A stretch of 64,000 bases of DNA from Hyphomicrobiales bacterium (GTDB lineage Bacteria > Pseudomonadota > Alphaproteobacteria > Rhizobiales > Beijerinckiaceae). Shown one piece after another: positions 1 to 9,441 of this stretch. Position 1 is the first letter of the stretch, and every line of letters starts with the position of its first letter. The stretch lies in assembly GCA_027489535.1 (NCBI GenBank), contig JAIXZO010000001.1:186001-250000 (forward strand), read 5' to 3'. Position numbers and translations under genes: made by a program. A model generated the notes under the pieces. It was not told the DNA's origin. It did no database searches and saw nothing but the letters and a program-made list of their open reading frames with translations.

Positions 1-36
1 CTGCATAAAACGGTACGACGGCCATGCGCTGCGCTT

Positions 37-279
37 TCAGAAGTCGCTGGTGATGCCCTTGAGTTCCCAGTCACCATAACGGACGGCCTCTGGACCGTCA
101 CGCCCGGCGATTTCGCGCACGGGCTTGGCCTCCGCGGCCTGCCGGTCATAGGCGGCGCGGCGCGCTTCGGCTTCATCGAGGGCACGGCGTGCCGCCGGGG
201 TCAAGGTTTTGGGAGGGTTCCCTGCGGACCCGTCGGCCGCGGCTTCGGGGGCGGGGGCGGCATCGCCTGCTTGGGACAT
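37..279 (-). CDS. DUF1674 / SdhAF4-like succinate dehydrogenase assembly factor
   Basis: Small soluble protein of about 80 residues. Its C-terminus, with the block RYGDWELKG and a final SDF, matches the conserved end of the DUF1674 family, whose mitochondrial members (Sdh8/SDHAF4) assist assembly of flavinylated SdhA. The N-terminal half is Ala/Pro-rich and probably disordered. An in-frame ATG lies upstream at 321, but the ATG at 279 is preceded by GAGGAG seven bases before it, so I prefer the shorter form. It is divergent from rsmB and far from the sdh operon at 40-43.5 kb. The family assignment rests on the C-terminal motif; the role is inferred from the family. Confidence 0.75.
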   Translation of the reverse strand: MSQAGDAAPAPEAAADGSAGNPPKTLTPAARRALDEAEARRAAYDRQAAEAKPVREIAGRDGPEAVRYGDWELKGITSDF

Positions 280-361
280 TGGGGGCTCCTCGCCTTGCGG
301 TCGCCTTTGATCTGGAGTCATAGAGGGGCCGGGTCAAGGCGATCCGACGAAGGATGAGCGA

Positions 362-1717
362 GTGGCGAAGGCGGAACGACGTCCCAAGGGGCGCAACAAG
401 AACGACGAAGACGCCCCGGGCCTTGCCGCCCGGCGGCTCGCGGCCTTCGCCGTTCTCGAAACCGTGCGGCGTCGGCGCGCGCTCGACGAGACGCTCGATC
501 GCGTCATCCACGGCCCGGAAGGCGACGGATTGCCCGAGCGCGACCGCGGCCTGTTGCGTGCGCTGTCGAACGCGACGATCCGCCATTTGGGCACGATCCG
601 GACGGCTCTCGAGGCGCGGATGGAGCAGGGCCTGCCCGCCAAGTCCGGCGACATCGAAGGCGTATTGCTCACCGGCGCGGCGCAGTTGCTGTTCATGGAC
701 GTTCCCGATCACGCCGCCGTCGATCTCGCGGTGCGCGCCGCGCGTCTCGACCCGAAGGGCTTCCCCTATGCGGGTCTGGTGAATGCCGTGCTGCGTCGGA
801 TCGCGCGCGAGAAGGATCAAATTCTGGCCGATGCGGACGCGTTCCGCGACGTCCCCGATTGGCTGGCCGAGCGGTGGGTCGCGACCTACGGCCGCGAAAC
901 GGCCGAGCGCATCGCCGCCGAGCACCGCATCGAGGCCGCCGTCGACGTCACCGTCCGCTCCGATCCGGAACGCTGGGCGGGCGAATTGAACGCGCTGATC
1001 CTGCCGACCGGTTCGCTGCGGCTGCGCGACCGCACCTCCATTCCGTCCCTGCCGGGCTTCGAGGAAGGCGCCTGGTGGGTGCAGGACGCGGCGGCCGCCT
1101 TGCCCGCGCGGCTTCTCGCCGCGCAACCCGGCGAGCGCATTGCCGATCTCTGCGCCGCGCCGGGCGGCAAGACGGCCCAATTGGCCGCGGCGGGGGCCGA
1201 AGTCTTGGCGGTCGACCGTTCGGAACCGCGTCTGAAGACGCTCGAAGCCAATATGAAGCGCCTCGGCCTCGAGGTTCGCACGCTCGCCGAAAACGCCCTG
1301 CTGCTGGATGCGGGGGAGTTCGACGCCGTGCTGCTCGACGCACCCTGTTCCGCCACCGGCACGCTGCGCCGTCATCCGGACGTGTCTTGGACGAAGTCGG
1401 CCGAGGACGTCGTCAAGCTGGCGGCCCTGCAGAAGCGTCTGCTCGACAAGGCCGTCGACATGCTGCGGCCCGGCGGGCGGCTCGTCTATTGCACCTGCTC
1501 GCTGGAACGCGAGGAGGGCGAGGCGCAGATCGAGGCGCTTCTGGCGCGCGACGAACGCGTCGAGCGCGTGCCCGTCTCGGCCGAGGAGATCGGCGGCCTG
1601 TCGGACGCGATCACGCCGGCCGGCGACGTGCGGACCCTGCCCTTCATGATGCCCGACGAGAGCGAGCGGCTGTCCGGCATGGACGGCTTCTTCGTCGCCC
1701 GCCTGCGTCGGCGGTGA
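362..1717 (+). CDS. rsmB: RsmB/NOP-family rRNA (cytosine-C5)-methyltransferase
   Basis: 451-residue SAM-dependent RNA methyltransferase expected to methylate a cytosine of 16S rRNA (C967 in E. coli). An N-terminal NusB-like helical domain (about 1-150) is followed by the Rossmann methyltransferase domain. Visible motifs are DLCAAPGGKT (SAM binding), LDAPCSATGT (motif IV with the Pro-Cys pair) and CTCSLEREEGE (second conserved Cys), the two-cysteine arrangement of this family. The start is a GTG with AAGGA eight bases upstream. The order rsmB, heparinase-like gene, purH is one commonly met in Hyphomicrobiales. Whether the substrate is exactly C967 cannot be told from sequence. Confidence 0.9.
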   Translation: MAKAERRPKGRNKNDEDAPGLAARRLAAFAVLETVRRRRALDETLDRVIHGPEGDGLPERDRGLLRALSNATIRHLGTIRTALEARMEQGLPAKSGDIEGVLLTGAAQLLFMDVPDHAAVDLAVRAARLDPKGFPYAGLVNAVLRRIAREKDQILADADAFRDVPDWLAERWVATYGRETAERIAAEHRIEAAVDVTVRSDPERWAGELNALILPTGSLRLRDRTSIPSLPGFEEGAWWVQDAAAALPARLLAAQPGERIADLCAAPGGKTAQLAAAGAEVLAVDRSEPRLKTLEANMKRLGLEVRTLAENALLLDAGEFDAVLLDAPCSATGTLRRHPDVSWTKSAEDVVKLAALQKRLLDKAVDMLRPGGRLVYCTCSLEREEGEAQIEALLARDERVERVPVSAEEIGGLSDAITPAGDVRTLPFMMPDESERLSGMDGFFVARLRRR

Positions 1718-1868
1718 CCGCCGTCTGAACACGCCGCAGTGGCAAGATCGTCGTCATGCGCGCGACGATGGAAACGTGCCGTTTCCCTTAACGGCGGGTT
1801 AACGTGTCGGCGGGCATTTTGGCGTTCGGACCCGGCGAGCGATTCGCGGCGGGTCGCTGTGGAGTTCG

Positions 1869-3575
1869 GTGATCGCGGGCATGACCGGAGAGCGTCGGCT
1901 TCTTGCCGTCTTCACGCTGCGTGAGGGATTGCGCCGCACCGTGCGCGTGCTCGGTGCGCCCTTCCGGCTGTTCATCCCGTCCTTGGGGCGCGGCACCTCG
2001 GACCGCATGGTCATCGCCCCGCAGGATCTGCGCACCACCGATCCCACCATCGCGTCCGACATCTATGCCGGCTATTTCGCCTTCGGCGGCAAAGTCGTCG
2101 CCGCGGAGGGCCGTTCGCCCTTCGAGGTGAACCCGCCCGACGTCGCTTGGGCCGAGGAGCTGATGAGCTTCGGGTGGCTGCGCCATCTGCGCGCCGCCGA
2201 AACCGCCTTGGCGCGGTCCAATGCCCGCGCGCTCGTCGACGATTGGATCACGATGTGCCGTCGCCCGCGCGGCGTGGCCTGGGAGACGGGCGTCGTCGCG
2301 CGCCGGCTGATGTCGTGGATCACCCAGTCCCCGCTGGTGCTCGAAGGCGCGGATCGCGATTTCTATCGCCGCTTCATGCGCTCCATCGGCAAGCAGGCCC
2401 GCTTCCTCGGGCAGGTGATGGACCGCTGCGACTGTCCCGACCGTCGGCTGCGCGCCGCGGTGGCGCTGTGCTATGTCGCGCTCGCCACGCAGGGCACCGC
2501 AACGCAGCTGCGGCGCACCACGCAGCGTCTCGCGGCGGAACTCGACCTGCAATTGCTGCCGGACGGCGGCCATCTCAGCCGCAACCCGACGGTCCTGCTC
2601 GAACTCCTCGCGGATCTTCTGCCGCTCCGGCAGGTGTTCCAGACGCAGGGCATCGAGCCGCCGCAGGAGCTGATGAACGCGGTCGACCGCATCGGCCCCA
2701 TGCTGCGCCTCTTCCGCCACGGCGACGGCACGCTGGCGCTCTTCAACGGCGTCGCCCGCACGCCGACCGACGTGCTCGCGACGGTGCTCGCCTATCAGGA
2801 CGTCCGCGCGCAGGCGATGGAAAACGCCCTGCATTCCGGCTTCCAGCGCGTGCAGGGGGGCACCGCATTGCTCGTCATGGATGCCGGACCCCCGCCGCCG
2901 GAGGCCTATTCCGGCTTCGCCCATGCGGGCTGCCTCTCGTTCGAATTCTCGGACGGCATGCAGAAGATCATCGTCAATTGCGGCTCCCCGCCGCCGGGCT
3001 TCGACCAGTACAGGGCCGCCGCACGCACCACCGCGGCCCATTCCACGCTGCTGCTCGACGACACGTCGTCCTGCAGCTTCGCGCCCGTCGAACGGATGGA
3101 ATGGCCGCGCGGCGCGCCCATCATCGGCGGCCCGAAAGAGGTCACCTGCACGCGCGAGACGGATCTGCGCGGCACCACGCTCTCCGCCTCGCATGACGGC
3201 TACGCCGCCCGCGGCGTCCGGCACGAGCGCACCGTCTTCCTCTCGTCCGACGGCAACCGCGTCGAGGGCATGGACATACTTTCGGTGATCTCCGAACAGC
3301 GCGCCGCCAAGCACGGCGACGACTTCACCGTTCGCTTCCATCTCCAGCCCGGCACCGAGGCTTTCCTGCTCGAAGGGCGCGAAGGCGTGATGCTGCGCAC
3401 CGCCAACGGCAAGCGCTGGTTCTTCGACAGCCGCGACGTGCCCGCCTCGGTAGAGGACGATCTCGTCTTCGCGGTGCCCGACGGCGCGCGCCGTACGACG
3501 CGCATCGTGCTCGCGGGCTCCTACCGCACCACGCCCGCGCTGCGCTGGAGCCTCACCCGCTCGCAAAGCGAGTGA
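1869..3575 (+). CDS. heparinase II/III family protein
   Basis: 568 residues with the alpha-helical toroid half (about 60-330) and beta-sandwich half (about 345-560) expected of heparinase II/III-like proteins. Hallmarks in the second half include GCLSFEFSDG, AHSTLLLDD and HDGYAARGVRHERTVFL. These proteins resemble polysaccharide lyases, but the alphaproteobacterial copies beside rsmB and purH have no demonstrated substrate; an envelope polysaccharide is a guess. No signal peptide is obvious. The start is uncertain: GTG at 1869 with GGAG close upstream, or ATG at 1881. It follows rsmB by 151 bp and precedes purH by 120 bp on the same strand. Confidence 0.8.
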   Translation: MIAGMTGERRLLAVFTLREGLRRTVRVLGAPFRLFIPSLGRGTSDRMVIAPQDLRTTDPTIASDIYAGYFAFGGKVVAAEGRSPFEVNPPDVAWAEELMSFGWLRHLRAAETALARSNARALVDDWITMCRRPRGVAWETGVVARRLMSWITQSPLVLEGADRDFYRRFMRSIGKQARFLGQVMDRCDCPDRRLRAAVALCYVALATQGTATQLRRTTQRLAAELDLQLLPDGGHLSRNPTVLLELLADLLPLRQVFQTQGIEPPQELMNAVDRIGPMLRLFRHGDGTLALFNGVARTPTDVLATVLAYQDVRAQAMENALHSGFQRVQGGTALLVMDAGPPPPEAYSGFAHAGCLSFEFSDGMQKIIVNCGSPPPGFDQYRAAARTTAAHSTLLLDDTSSCSFAPVERMEWPRGAPIIGGPKEVTCTRETDLRGTTLSASHDGYAARGVRHERTVFLSSDGNRVEGMDILSVISEQRAAKHGDDFTVRFHLQPGTEAFLLEGREGVMLRTANGKRWFFDSRDVPASVEDDLVFAVPDGARRTTRIVLAGSYRTTPALRWSLTRSQSE

Positions 3576-3695
3576 GGGCGCAGGCGTCCTTCGGGCCGCC
3601 CCGGACACGGCCGTCATGCAAAGAGGGAGTTTCGGCCCGGGACATCGCGTGCTAAGGCGCGCGCGTTCCTTCCGCTGATCTCCGAGGCCGCCCCG

Positions 3696-5288
3696 ATGCC
3701 GAACGAAACCCGCCGCGTCACGCGCGCGCTGCTCTCCGTATCCGACAAGGCGGGCCTCATCCCCTTCGCGACGGCCTTGCACGCCATGGGCGTCGCGCTC
3801 GTCTCGACGGGCGGCACGCGGCAGGCGCTGGCCGATGCGGGCCTGCCCGTCGTCGACGTGTCGGACGTCACGGGCTTTCCGGAGATGATGGACGGCCGGG
3901 TCAAGACGCTCCATCCCGCCGTGCATGGCGGCCTGCTCGCCGTCCGCTCCAATCCGGTCCATCAGGCCGCGATGCTGGCGCACGGCATCGGCCCCATCGA
4001 TCTGCTGGTGGTCAATCTCTACCCGTTCGAGGCCACGGTCGCGGCGGGCAAGCCCTATGACGACTGCATCGAGAACATCGACATCGGCGGCCCCGCGATG
4101 ATCCGCGCCGCCGCCAAGAACCACAACGACGTCGCCGTGGTGGTGGACGTCGCCGATTACGAGACCGTCCTCGCCGACATGCGCGAGCAGGACGGCGCGA
4201 CGACGCTCACCCTGCGCCGCAAGCTCGCGGCCAAGGCCTATGCCCGCACCGGCTCTTACGATGCCGCGATCTCGAACTGGTTCGCCGCCCAACTCGGCGA
4301 AACCACCCCGGCCTTCCGCGCGCTCGGCGGCACGCTGGCCGAGCCGATGCGCTACGGCGAAAACCCGCATCAATGGGCGGGCTTCTACCGCACGGCCGAG
4401 CGCCGCCCGGGCGTCTCCACCGCGCGGCAGGTGCAGGGCAAGCAGCTCAGCTACAACAACATCAACGACACCGACGCCGCGTTCGAGGCGGTCTCGGAGT
4501 TCGATCCGTCCCGCTCCGCCGGCGTGGTCATCGTCAAGCACGCCAATCCCTGCGGCGTCGCCGAAGGCGCGACCCTGCGCGAAGCCTACGAGAAGGCCCT
4601 GCGCTGCGATCCGGTCTCCGCCTTCGGCGGCATCGTCGCGCTCAACCGCTGTCTCGATGCGGATGCGGCGCGCGCCATCGTCGAGGTGTTCACGGAAGTG
4701 ATCATCGCGCCCGACGCCGACGACGAGGCCGTTGCCATCGTCGCCGCCAAGAAGAACCTGCGCCTGCTGCTGACGGGCGGCCTCGCCGATCCGCGACAGG
4801 CGGGCCTCACGCTGCGCACGGTGTCCGGCGGCTTCCTCGCCCAGTCGCGCGACAACGCCGTGGTCGACGACATGGAATTGAAGGTCGTCACCAAGCGCGC
4901 CCCCTCCGCGCAGGAACTGTCCGACCTGCGCTTCGCCTTCCGCGTCGCCAAGCACGTCAAGTCCAACGCCATCGTCTACGCCAAGAACGGCGCGACGGTC
5001 GGCATCGGCGCGGGCCAGATGAGCCGCGTCGATTCATCCCGCATCGCCGCATGGAAGGCCGCCGAAGCGGCGAAGGCCGCCGGATTGTCCGAGACCCTCG
5101 CCAAGGGCTCGGTCGTGGCGTCGGACGCCTTCTTCCCCTTCGCCGACGGGCTTTTCGCCGCGGCCGAAGCCGGCGCGACGGCGGTCATCCAGCCGGGCGG
5201 TTCGATGCGCGACGACGAGGTGATCAAGGCCGCCGACGAGGCCGGCCTCGCCATGGTCTTCACCGGCCGTCGCCACTTCCGCCACTGA
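3696..5288 (+). CDS. purH: bifunctional AICAR formyltransferase / IMP cyclohydrolase
   Basis: 530 residues, the normal length for PurH, which performs the last two steps of de novo IMP synthesis in the cytoplasm: formylation of AICAR with 10-formyl-THF, then ring closure. The N-terminal IMP cyclohydrolase domain (about 1-200) carries the STGGT and DGRVKTLHP motifs. The C-terminal transformylase domain carries the catalytic Lys-His pair in [10 protein letters not shown] and the closing segment [15 protein letters not shown]. The ATG gives the standard N-terminus. It ends six bases before the convergent MFS gene, with no terminator hairpin obvious between them. Confidence 0.96.
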   Translation: MPNETRRVTRALLSVSDKAGLIPFATALHAMGVALVSTGGTRQALADAGLPVVDVSDVTGFPEMMDGRVKTLHPAVHGGLLAVRSNPVHQAAMLAHGIGPIDLLVVNLYPFEATVAAGKPYDDCIENIDIGGPAMIRAAAKNHNDVAVVVDVADYETVLADMREQDGATTLTLRRKLAAKAYARTGSYDAAISNWFAAQLGETTPAFRALGGTLAEPMRYGENPHQWAGFYRTAERRPGVSTARQVQGKQLSYNNINDTDAAFEAVSEFDPSRSAGVVIVKHANPCGVAEGATLREAYEKALRCDPVSAFGGIVALNRCLDADAARAIVEVFTEVIIAPDADDEAVAIVAAKKNLRLLLTGGLADPRQAGLTLRTVSGGFLAQSRDNAVVDDMELKVVTKRAPSAQELSDLRFAFRVAKHVKSNAIVYAKNGATVGIGAGQMSRVDSSRIAAWKAAEAAKAAGLSETLAKGSVVASDAFFPFADGLFAAAEAGATAVIQPGGSMRDDEVIKAADEAGLAMVFTGRRHFRH

Positions 5289-5294
5289 TGCCGA

Positions 5295-6689
5295 TCAGCG
5301 TGCGCGCGTCCCGTCGGGCTCGCGCACGCCCAGCATCAGCACGATGCCGGTCGCGAAGAACAGCACCAGCACCGCCAGACCGGCGCGCTGGCTCGCGAAT
5401 ATGCTCGTGGCCAAGGCGACGAGCGTCGGCCCCATGAAGGACGTGACCTTTCCCGACAGCGCGAACAGGCCGAAGCACTGACCCACCCGGTCGGGCGGCG
5501 CGAGGCGCACCAGCAAGGTGCGCGCGGCGGCCTGCATCGGTCCCGCGACGATCCCGATCATCAGGCCGAGCGCTACATAGACCTGCTCCGACGCGGTCGC
5601 ATAAAGCCCGTCGCCGGGCGTCGCGGCCTGCGTCGTCCAGAAGAACAGCGCCGTCGTGCCGTCCGTCCCCACGATGCCGAGCGCGGCGGCGATCAGCACC
5701 GCGAGCGATCCGATGATGACGATGCGCGAGCCGAACGCATCGTCGAGCCGTCCCCCGAGCAGCGCGCCGACGGTTCCCGTGACGGTCAGCAGGATGCCGA
5801 ACACGCCGATTTCGACCGCTCCCCAGCCGAACACGCCCGCGCCGTAGATGCCGGCAAAGGCGAACAAGGCGGCGAGGCCGTCGGCCACGATCATGTTCGA
5901 CAGCAGAAACCGCGCGAGATTGCGCAGGCCGGACAGGCCCCGCAGCATCGCCGCAAGGTCGCGCACGCCCTCTTGCGCGGCCACAGCCAAGGATTTCCCG
6001 GATGGCGCGACGTCCGGCACCAGCAAGAACATCGGCACGACGAACAGAATGAACCAGAAGGCGGAGAACGGCCCGGCCGCCCTGTCGCCGGCCCGCGTCG
6101 CCGCGTCCAGTCCGAAGATCGGCTCGAACCCCAGCAGCGTGCGCCCGGTGTCGGGCGACGCGGCGAGGAAGCCCAGCACGACCACGAGCGAAAGCAGCCC
6201 GCCCGCATAGCCCATCGCCCAGCCGCGCCCCGAAAGGCGGCCGAGCTCTTCCGGCGGCGCAAGGCGCGGCATCATGGCGTTGTTGAACACGGTTGCGAAT
6301 TCCGCGCCGATGGTCGCGAGCATGAACGCCCCGAGCGCGAGCGGCACGGCATAGGACGCGCCCGGCACCGCGAACCACAATGCTGCGCATCCCAGCGCCA
6401 GCATCGCCCCGAAGGCGGCGATCCACGGCTTGCGGGGCCCCGCCGCATCGCTCACCGCCCCGAGCACGGGCGACGACAACGCGATGATCAACCCCGCCGC
6501 CCCCGTGGCGTAGCCCCACAACGCCTGTCCCGTCACGGGGTCGGGCGCGAGCGCGGCGGCGAAGAACGGCGCGAAGACGAAAGTCGTGACGAGCGTGAAG
6601 AACGGCTGAGCCGCCCAATCGAAGAACATCCATGCGGTACGGGCACGAGCGGGCGGATAGACGACGGGGGACGCGGAAACGGATGTCAT
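5295..6689 (-). CDS. MFS transporter, UMF1/Atg22-like family
   Basis: Hydrophobic protein of about 464 residues with roughly twelve membrane segments. The opening block [17 protein letters not shown] is typical of the UMF1 (Atg22-like) branch of the major facilitator superfamily; [13 protein letters not shown] in the first cytoplasmic loop fits the MFS motif-A position. Members are inner-membrane proteins thought to export small molecules; no substrate can be assigned. An upstream TTG at 6704 is possible, but the ATG at 6689 is the more natural start. It converges on purH. Upstream is a repeat-rich gap of over 500 bp before ccmC. Confidence 0.82.
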   Translation of the reverse strand: MTSVSASPVVYPPARARTAWMFFDWAAQPFFTLVTTFVFAPFFAAALAPDPVTGQALWGYATGAAGLIIALSSPVLGAVSDAAGPRKPWIAAFGAMLALGCAALWFAVPGASYAVPLALGAFMLATIGAEFATVFNNAMMPRLAPPEELGRLSGRGWAMGYAGGLLSLVVVLGFLAASPDTGRTLLGFEPIFGLDAATRAGDRAAGPFSAFWFILFVVPMFLLVPDVAPSGKSLAVAAQEGVRDLAAMLRGLSGLRNLARFLLSNMIVADGLAALFAFAGIYGAGVFGWGAVEIGVFGILLTVTGTVGALLGGRLDDAFGSRIVIIGSLAVLIAAALGIVGTDGTTALFFWTTQAATPGDGLYATASEQVYVALGLMIGIVAGPMQAAARTLLVRLAPPDRVGQCFGLFALSGKVTSFMGPTLVALATSIFASQRAGLAVLVLFFATGIVLMLGVREPDGTRAR

Positions 6690-6766
6690 GACGCGAAGAT
6701 GCAACGCGGCCGCGATTCGCGCACCGCTCGAGAGATATCGCCGCCGAGCGCCTGGCGCGATTCCGA

Positions 6767-6866
6767 CATGGTGAACGCCCGGTAAACCACCCCCTCCATC
6801 CCCCGTCCCGTCAAGAGACGTTCCCGCCCCGCCCGTGAACGAACCTCGTCCGAATCAAGCCCGAAT
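6767..6866 (+). repeat. dispersed repeat family C, copy 1
   Basis: Element of about 95 bp bounded by CATGGTGAACG at one end and GTCCGAATC at the other, with an inner GACGTTCCCG block. The same ends recur at 7058-7150 in this orientation and, inverted, at 10158-10248, 10314-10404 and 10469-10560. Confidence 0.7.
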
Positions 6867-6874
6867 CAACCCGT

Positions 6875-6973
6875 GTCATCCCGGGCCGCGCAGCGGACCC
6901 GGGACCCAGACTGCCGGGCGTCGAAAAAAGAAGCCTGGCTCCCGGCTCTGCGCTCCGCTCCGGCCGGGATGAC
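6875..6973 (-). repeat. dispersed repeat family A, single inverted copy
   Basis: Begins GTCATCCCGGGCCGCG and ends CGGCCGGGATGAC, so the two ends are inverted repeats and the whole can fold. It is the inverse orientation of the units that form the tandem array at 23867-24420 and the single copies at 24820 and 53867. It lies in the roughly 550-bp gene-free stretch before ccmC, which consists almost entirely of repeats A, B and C. Confidence 0.8.
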
Positions 6974-7007
6974 AATGGTGGCGGAGTTACTCTCCCCCAC
7001 AAAAGAA

Positions 7008-7046
7008 CCTCATGGTGAGGAGGCGCAAAGCGCCGTCTCGAACCAC
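7008..7046 (+). repeat. dispersed repeat family B, copy 1
   Basis: Short hairpin-forming repeat starting CCTCATGGTGAGGAGGCG and ending CGTCTCGAACCAC. Three further copies lie at 53781-53819, 53994-54033 and 54056-54094, in both orientations. Confidence 0.75.
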
Positions 7047-7057
7047 GCGCGCCGCGT

Positions 7058-7150
7058 CATGGTGAACGCCCGGTAAACCGTCCCCTCCATCCCTCGTCCC
7101 GCACCGGGACGTTCCCGGCCCGCGCAGGAACGAACCCCGTCCGAATCGGG
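7058..7150 (+). repeat. dispersed repeat family C, copy 2
   Basis: Same boundaries as copy 1 (CATGGTGAACGCCCGG at the left, GTCCGAATCGGG at the right) with an inner hairpin CGTCCCGCACCGGGACG. It lies directly upstream of ccmC, so it may sit in that gene's promoter or leader. Confidence 0.75.
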
Positions 7151-7236
7151 CACCGCTCGACCGGGTGCGAAGCAAAAGCTCGATGCGTGATCGGCCGCAT
7201 TGCGGGCGTCGGCGGCGGGCTTTAATAAGGGTCGCC

Positions 7237-7971
7237 ATGCTGCGCTACGCCAATCCCGCCAACTTCCTCGCGGTCGCCCGCATCGGAATCCCGATTACGG
7301 GTTTCGTCAGCGGCGTCCTGTTCGCCGTCGGCCTGTGGATGGTCTTCACCGTTGCCCCCGCCGACTACCAGCAGGGCGAGACGGTCAAGATCATGTATGT
7401 GCACGTCCCCGCCGCCTGGCTGGGCATGGCGAGCTATTCGTTGATGGCGCTTTCGGCCGTCGGCACGCTGGTATGGCGGCATCCCTTGGCAGACGTATCG
7501 GCCAAGGCGCTCGCGCCGCTCGGCGCGGCGTTCACCTTTCTCTGCCTCGTCACCGGCTCGCTCTGGGGCAAGCCGATGTGGGGCACATGGTGGGTGTGGG
7601 ATGCGCGCCTCACCTCGGTGCTCGTCCTCTTCCTCATGTATTGCGGCATCATGGCCCTGTGGAACGCCTTCGAGGATCCGGCCCGCGCCGGCCGCGCGGT
7701 CGCCATCATGACGCTGGTCGGGTTCATCAACATCCCGATCGTCAAGTTCTCCGTCGATTGGTGGAATACGCTGCACCAACCCGCCAGCGTCGCGCGGCTC
7801 GACGGGCCGACCATCCATCCCAGCATGTTGTGGCCGCTGCTCATCATGGCGGGCGCGTTCACCGCGCTGCTTCTGACGCTTCACATGATGGGCATGCGCA
7901 ACGAAATTCTCCGTCGCCGCGTGCGCACCCTCGGCCTGATGGCCGCTCAAGTCGGCGAGGCGGCGGAATGA
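7237..7971 (+). CDS. ccmC: heme exporter protein CcmC
   Basis: 244-residue inner-membrane protein with about six transmembrane segments. It belongs to the heme-handling protein superfamily and carries the tryptophan-rich signature WGTWWVWDARLTS (about 117-129), which presents heme for transfer to CcmE at the periplasmic face during system I cytochrome c maturation. Flanking histidines (VHVPAAW and the TLHQPAS region) fit the axial-ligand positions of the family. Its stop overlaps the ccmD start (ATGA). ccmA and ccmB, which usually precede ccmC, are not in this window; repeats lie upstream instead. Confidence 0.95.
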   Translation: MLRYANPANFLAVARIGIPITGFVSGVLFAVGLWMVFTVAPADYQQGETVKIMYVHVPAAWLGMASYSLMALSAVGTLVWRHPLADVSAKALAPLGAAFTFLCLVTGSLWGKPMWGTWWVWDARLTSVLVLFLMYCGIMALWNAFEDPARAGRAVAIMTLVGFINIPIVKFSVDWWNTLHQPASVARLDGPTIHPSMLWPLLIMAGAFTALLLTLHMMGMRNEILRRRVRTLGLMAAQVGEAAE

Positions 7972-8141
7972 TCGCGAGCCTCGGTACGCACGGCGGCTTC
8001 ATCGTCGCAAGCTACGCGCTCGGCTTCGTCGTCGTCGCCGGGCTCGTCCTGCGCGCGATCGTCGAGCATCGCGTGCAGACGAAGCGGCTCGCCGCGTTGG
8101 AAGAGCGCGGGATGCGCCGTCGTTCGGAGCCCGGACGGTGA
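7968..8141 (+). CDS. ccmD: heme exporter protein CcmD
   Basis: 57-residue protein with one membrane segment (about 10-30, GGFIVASYALGFVVVAGLVL) and a basic cytoplasmic tail rich in Arg and Glu, the standard form of CcmD. CcmD helps release holo-CcmE from the CcmABC complex. It was placed by reading the frame that starts inside the ccmC stop (ATGA) and ends in the GTGA that starts ccmG, so the three genes are translationally coupled. Sequence conservation in this family is low; size, topology and position carry the call. Confidence 0.88.
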   Translation: MIASLGTHGGFIVASYALGFVVVAGLVLRAIVEHRVQTKRLAALEERGMRRRSEPGR

Positions 8142-8725
8142 GCGGAACGGGGGCCGATGCGCCCGCGCCTCGGCGGCGGCTTTTGATGCTCCTGCCCTTG
8201 GCGCTGTTCGCGGCGCTCGCGGGGCTGTTTCTGTTTCGCCTGAGTTCGGGCGACCCGTCCAAGCTCCCCTCGACGCTGATCGGACGCCCTGCGCCGGCCT
8301 TCGCGCTCGAACCGCTCGAAGGATTGCTGCGCGACGGCCGGCCGGTACCCGGCCTGTCGCGTGCCGATCTCGATGCGGGCGTCACCGTCGTCAATGTCTG
8401 GGCGTCGTGGTGCGGGCCCTGCCGGGAGGAGCATCCGCTGCTCCTGGAGCTGGCGAAGGATCGCCGCATCCGGCTGGTCGGGATCAACTACAAGGACTCG
8501 CCCGAAAACGCGCGCCGCTTCCTCGGCGCGCTCGGCAATCCCTTCGCCGCCGTCGGCGTCGATCCGAAGGGTCGCACCGGGATCGATTGGGGCGTCTACG
8601 GCATTCCCGAGACCTTCGTCGTCGGGCCGGGAGGCGCGATCCTCCACAAGCACGTCGGCCCGCTCACCGAGGCGAGCCTGAACGGCAAGCTCGCCGAGGT
8701 CATCGCCGCGGCGTCGAAGAAGTAG
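8138..8725 (+). CDS. ccmG: thiol:disulfide interchange protein CcmG (DsbE)
   Basis: 195-residue membrane-anchored periplasmic thioredoxin. A single N-terminal anchor (about 14-34) is followed by a thioredoxin fold with the redox pair in WASWCGPCREE (about 87-97) and the cis-Pro motif GVYGIPETFVV. It reduces the CXXCH thiols of apocytochrome c before heme ligation. The GTG start overlaps the ccmD stop (GTGA), the usual operon coupling. The gene ends 12 bp before the convergent yciB gene. Confidence 0.95.
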   Translation: MSGTGADAPAPRRRLLMLLPLALFAALAGLFLFRLSSGDPSKLPSTLIGRPAPAFALEPLEGLLRDGRPVPGLSRADLDAGVTVVNVWASWCGPCREEHPLLLELAKDRRIRLVGINYKDSPENARRFLGALGNPFAAVGVDPKGRTGIDWGVYGIPETFVVGPGGAILHKHVGPLTEASLNGKLAEVIAAASKK

Positions 8726-8737
8726 CGCCGCGAGCGC

Positions 8738-9325
8738 TCACTCCGCTTCCGACGGCGCTTCCACCGTGTGCCGCAGGATCAGCGGCGTCTGCGCGAAGGC
8801 GAAGATCAGCGTGATCGGCATCGTGCCGAACACCTTGAAATTGATCCAAAAATCCGTCGACTGCGTGCGCCACACGACTTCGTTCAAGCCGGCGAGGAAA
8901 AAGAAGAACAGGCCCCAGCGGAAGGTCAGCTTCTTCCAGCCCTCCGCATCCAGCGAGAACACCGAGTCGAGCACGAGGGCGAGCAGCGACTTGCCGAAGG
9001 CGAGGCCGCCGAGCAGGACGATGCCGAACATCGTATTCACGATGGTCGGCTTGAGCTTGATGAACAGGTCGTCCTGCAGCCACACCGTCAACCCGCCGAA
9101 CACCAGCACCACCGCGCCCGACACCATCGGCATGATCGGCAGGCGGCGCGTCAGCACCCATGTGACGACGAGCGACACGGCCACCGCCGCCATGAACACC
9201 GCGGTGGCATCGATGATGCCGCGCTTCTGGTTGATTAGGAAAAACAGCGCCAGCGGCCCCATTTCGAGGACGAGTTTGAGCACGGGCTTGACCTGCGGCG
9301 GCTCGGCGGGCGTTTCGGCGGTCAT
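8738..9325 (-). CDS. yciB: inner membrane-spanning protein YciB (septation protein A)
   Basis: 195 residues with five to six hydrophobic segments. The start region with [13 protein letters not shown] and later blocks [16 protein letters not shown] and [19 protein letters not shown] are typical of the YciB/IspZ family. Family members are inner-membrane proteins linked to envelope synthesis and septation. In Hyphomicrobiales the gene often lies near ccm genes and ftsY, which fits its place beside ccmG. The ATG at 9325 gives a short charged N-terminus before the first membrane segment. Confidence 0.9.
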   Translation of the reverse strand: MTAETPAEPPQVKPVLKLVLEMGPLALFFLINQKRGIIDATAVFMAAVAVSLVVTWVLTRRLPIMPMVSGAVVLVFGGLTVWLQDDLFIKLKPTIVNTMFGIVLLGGLAFGKSLLALVLDSVFSLDAEGWKKLTFRWGLFFFFLAGLNEVVWRTQSTDFWINFKVFGTMPITLIFAFAQTPLILRHTVEAPSEAE

Positions 9326-9441
9326 GGTCGTGTTCCGTGGGGTTTGTCGCCGCGCTGAGCGACGATAAGGTCACCGGCGTTCTAGCCGTGCGGCGGGGAG
9401 CGTTCCAGTCCCGAAGCCGCCCTTATGAGGAAATGCCCCGG

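Noticed and set aside
1788-4955. 1055-codon open frame on the minus strand opposite the heparinase-family gene and purH
   Set aside because: High-GC shadow ORF. Its translation is Arg/Ala/Gly/His-rich without motifs, while the opposite strand encodes clear conserved proteins.
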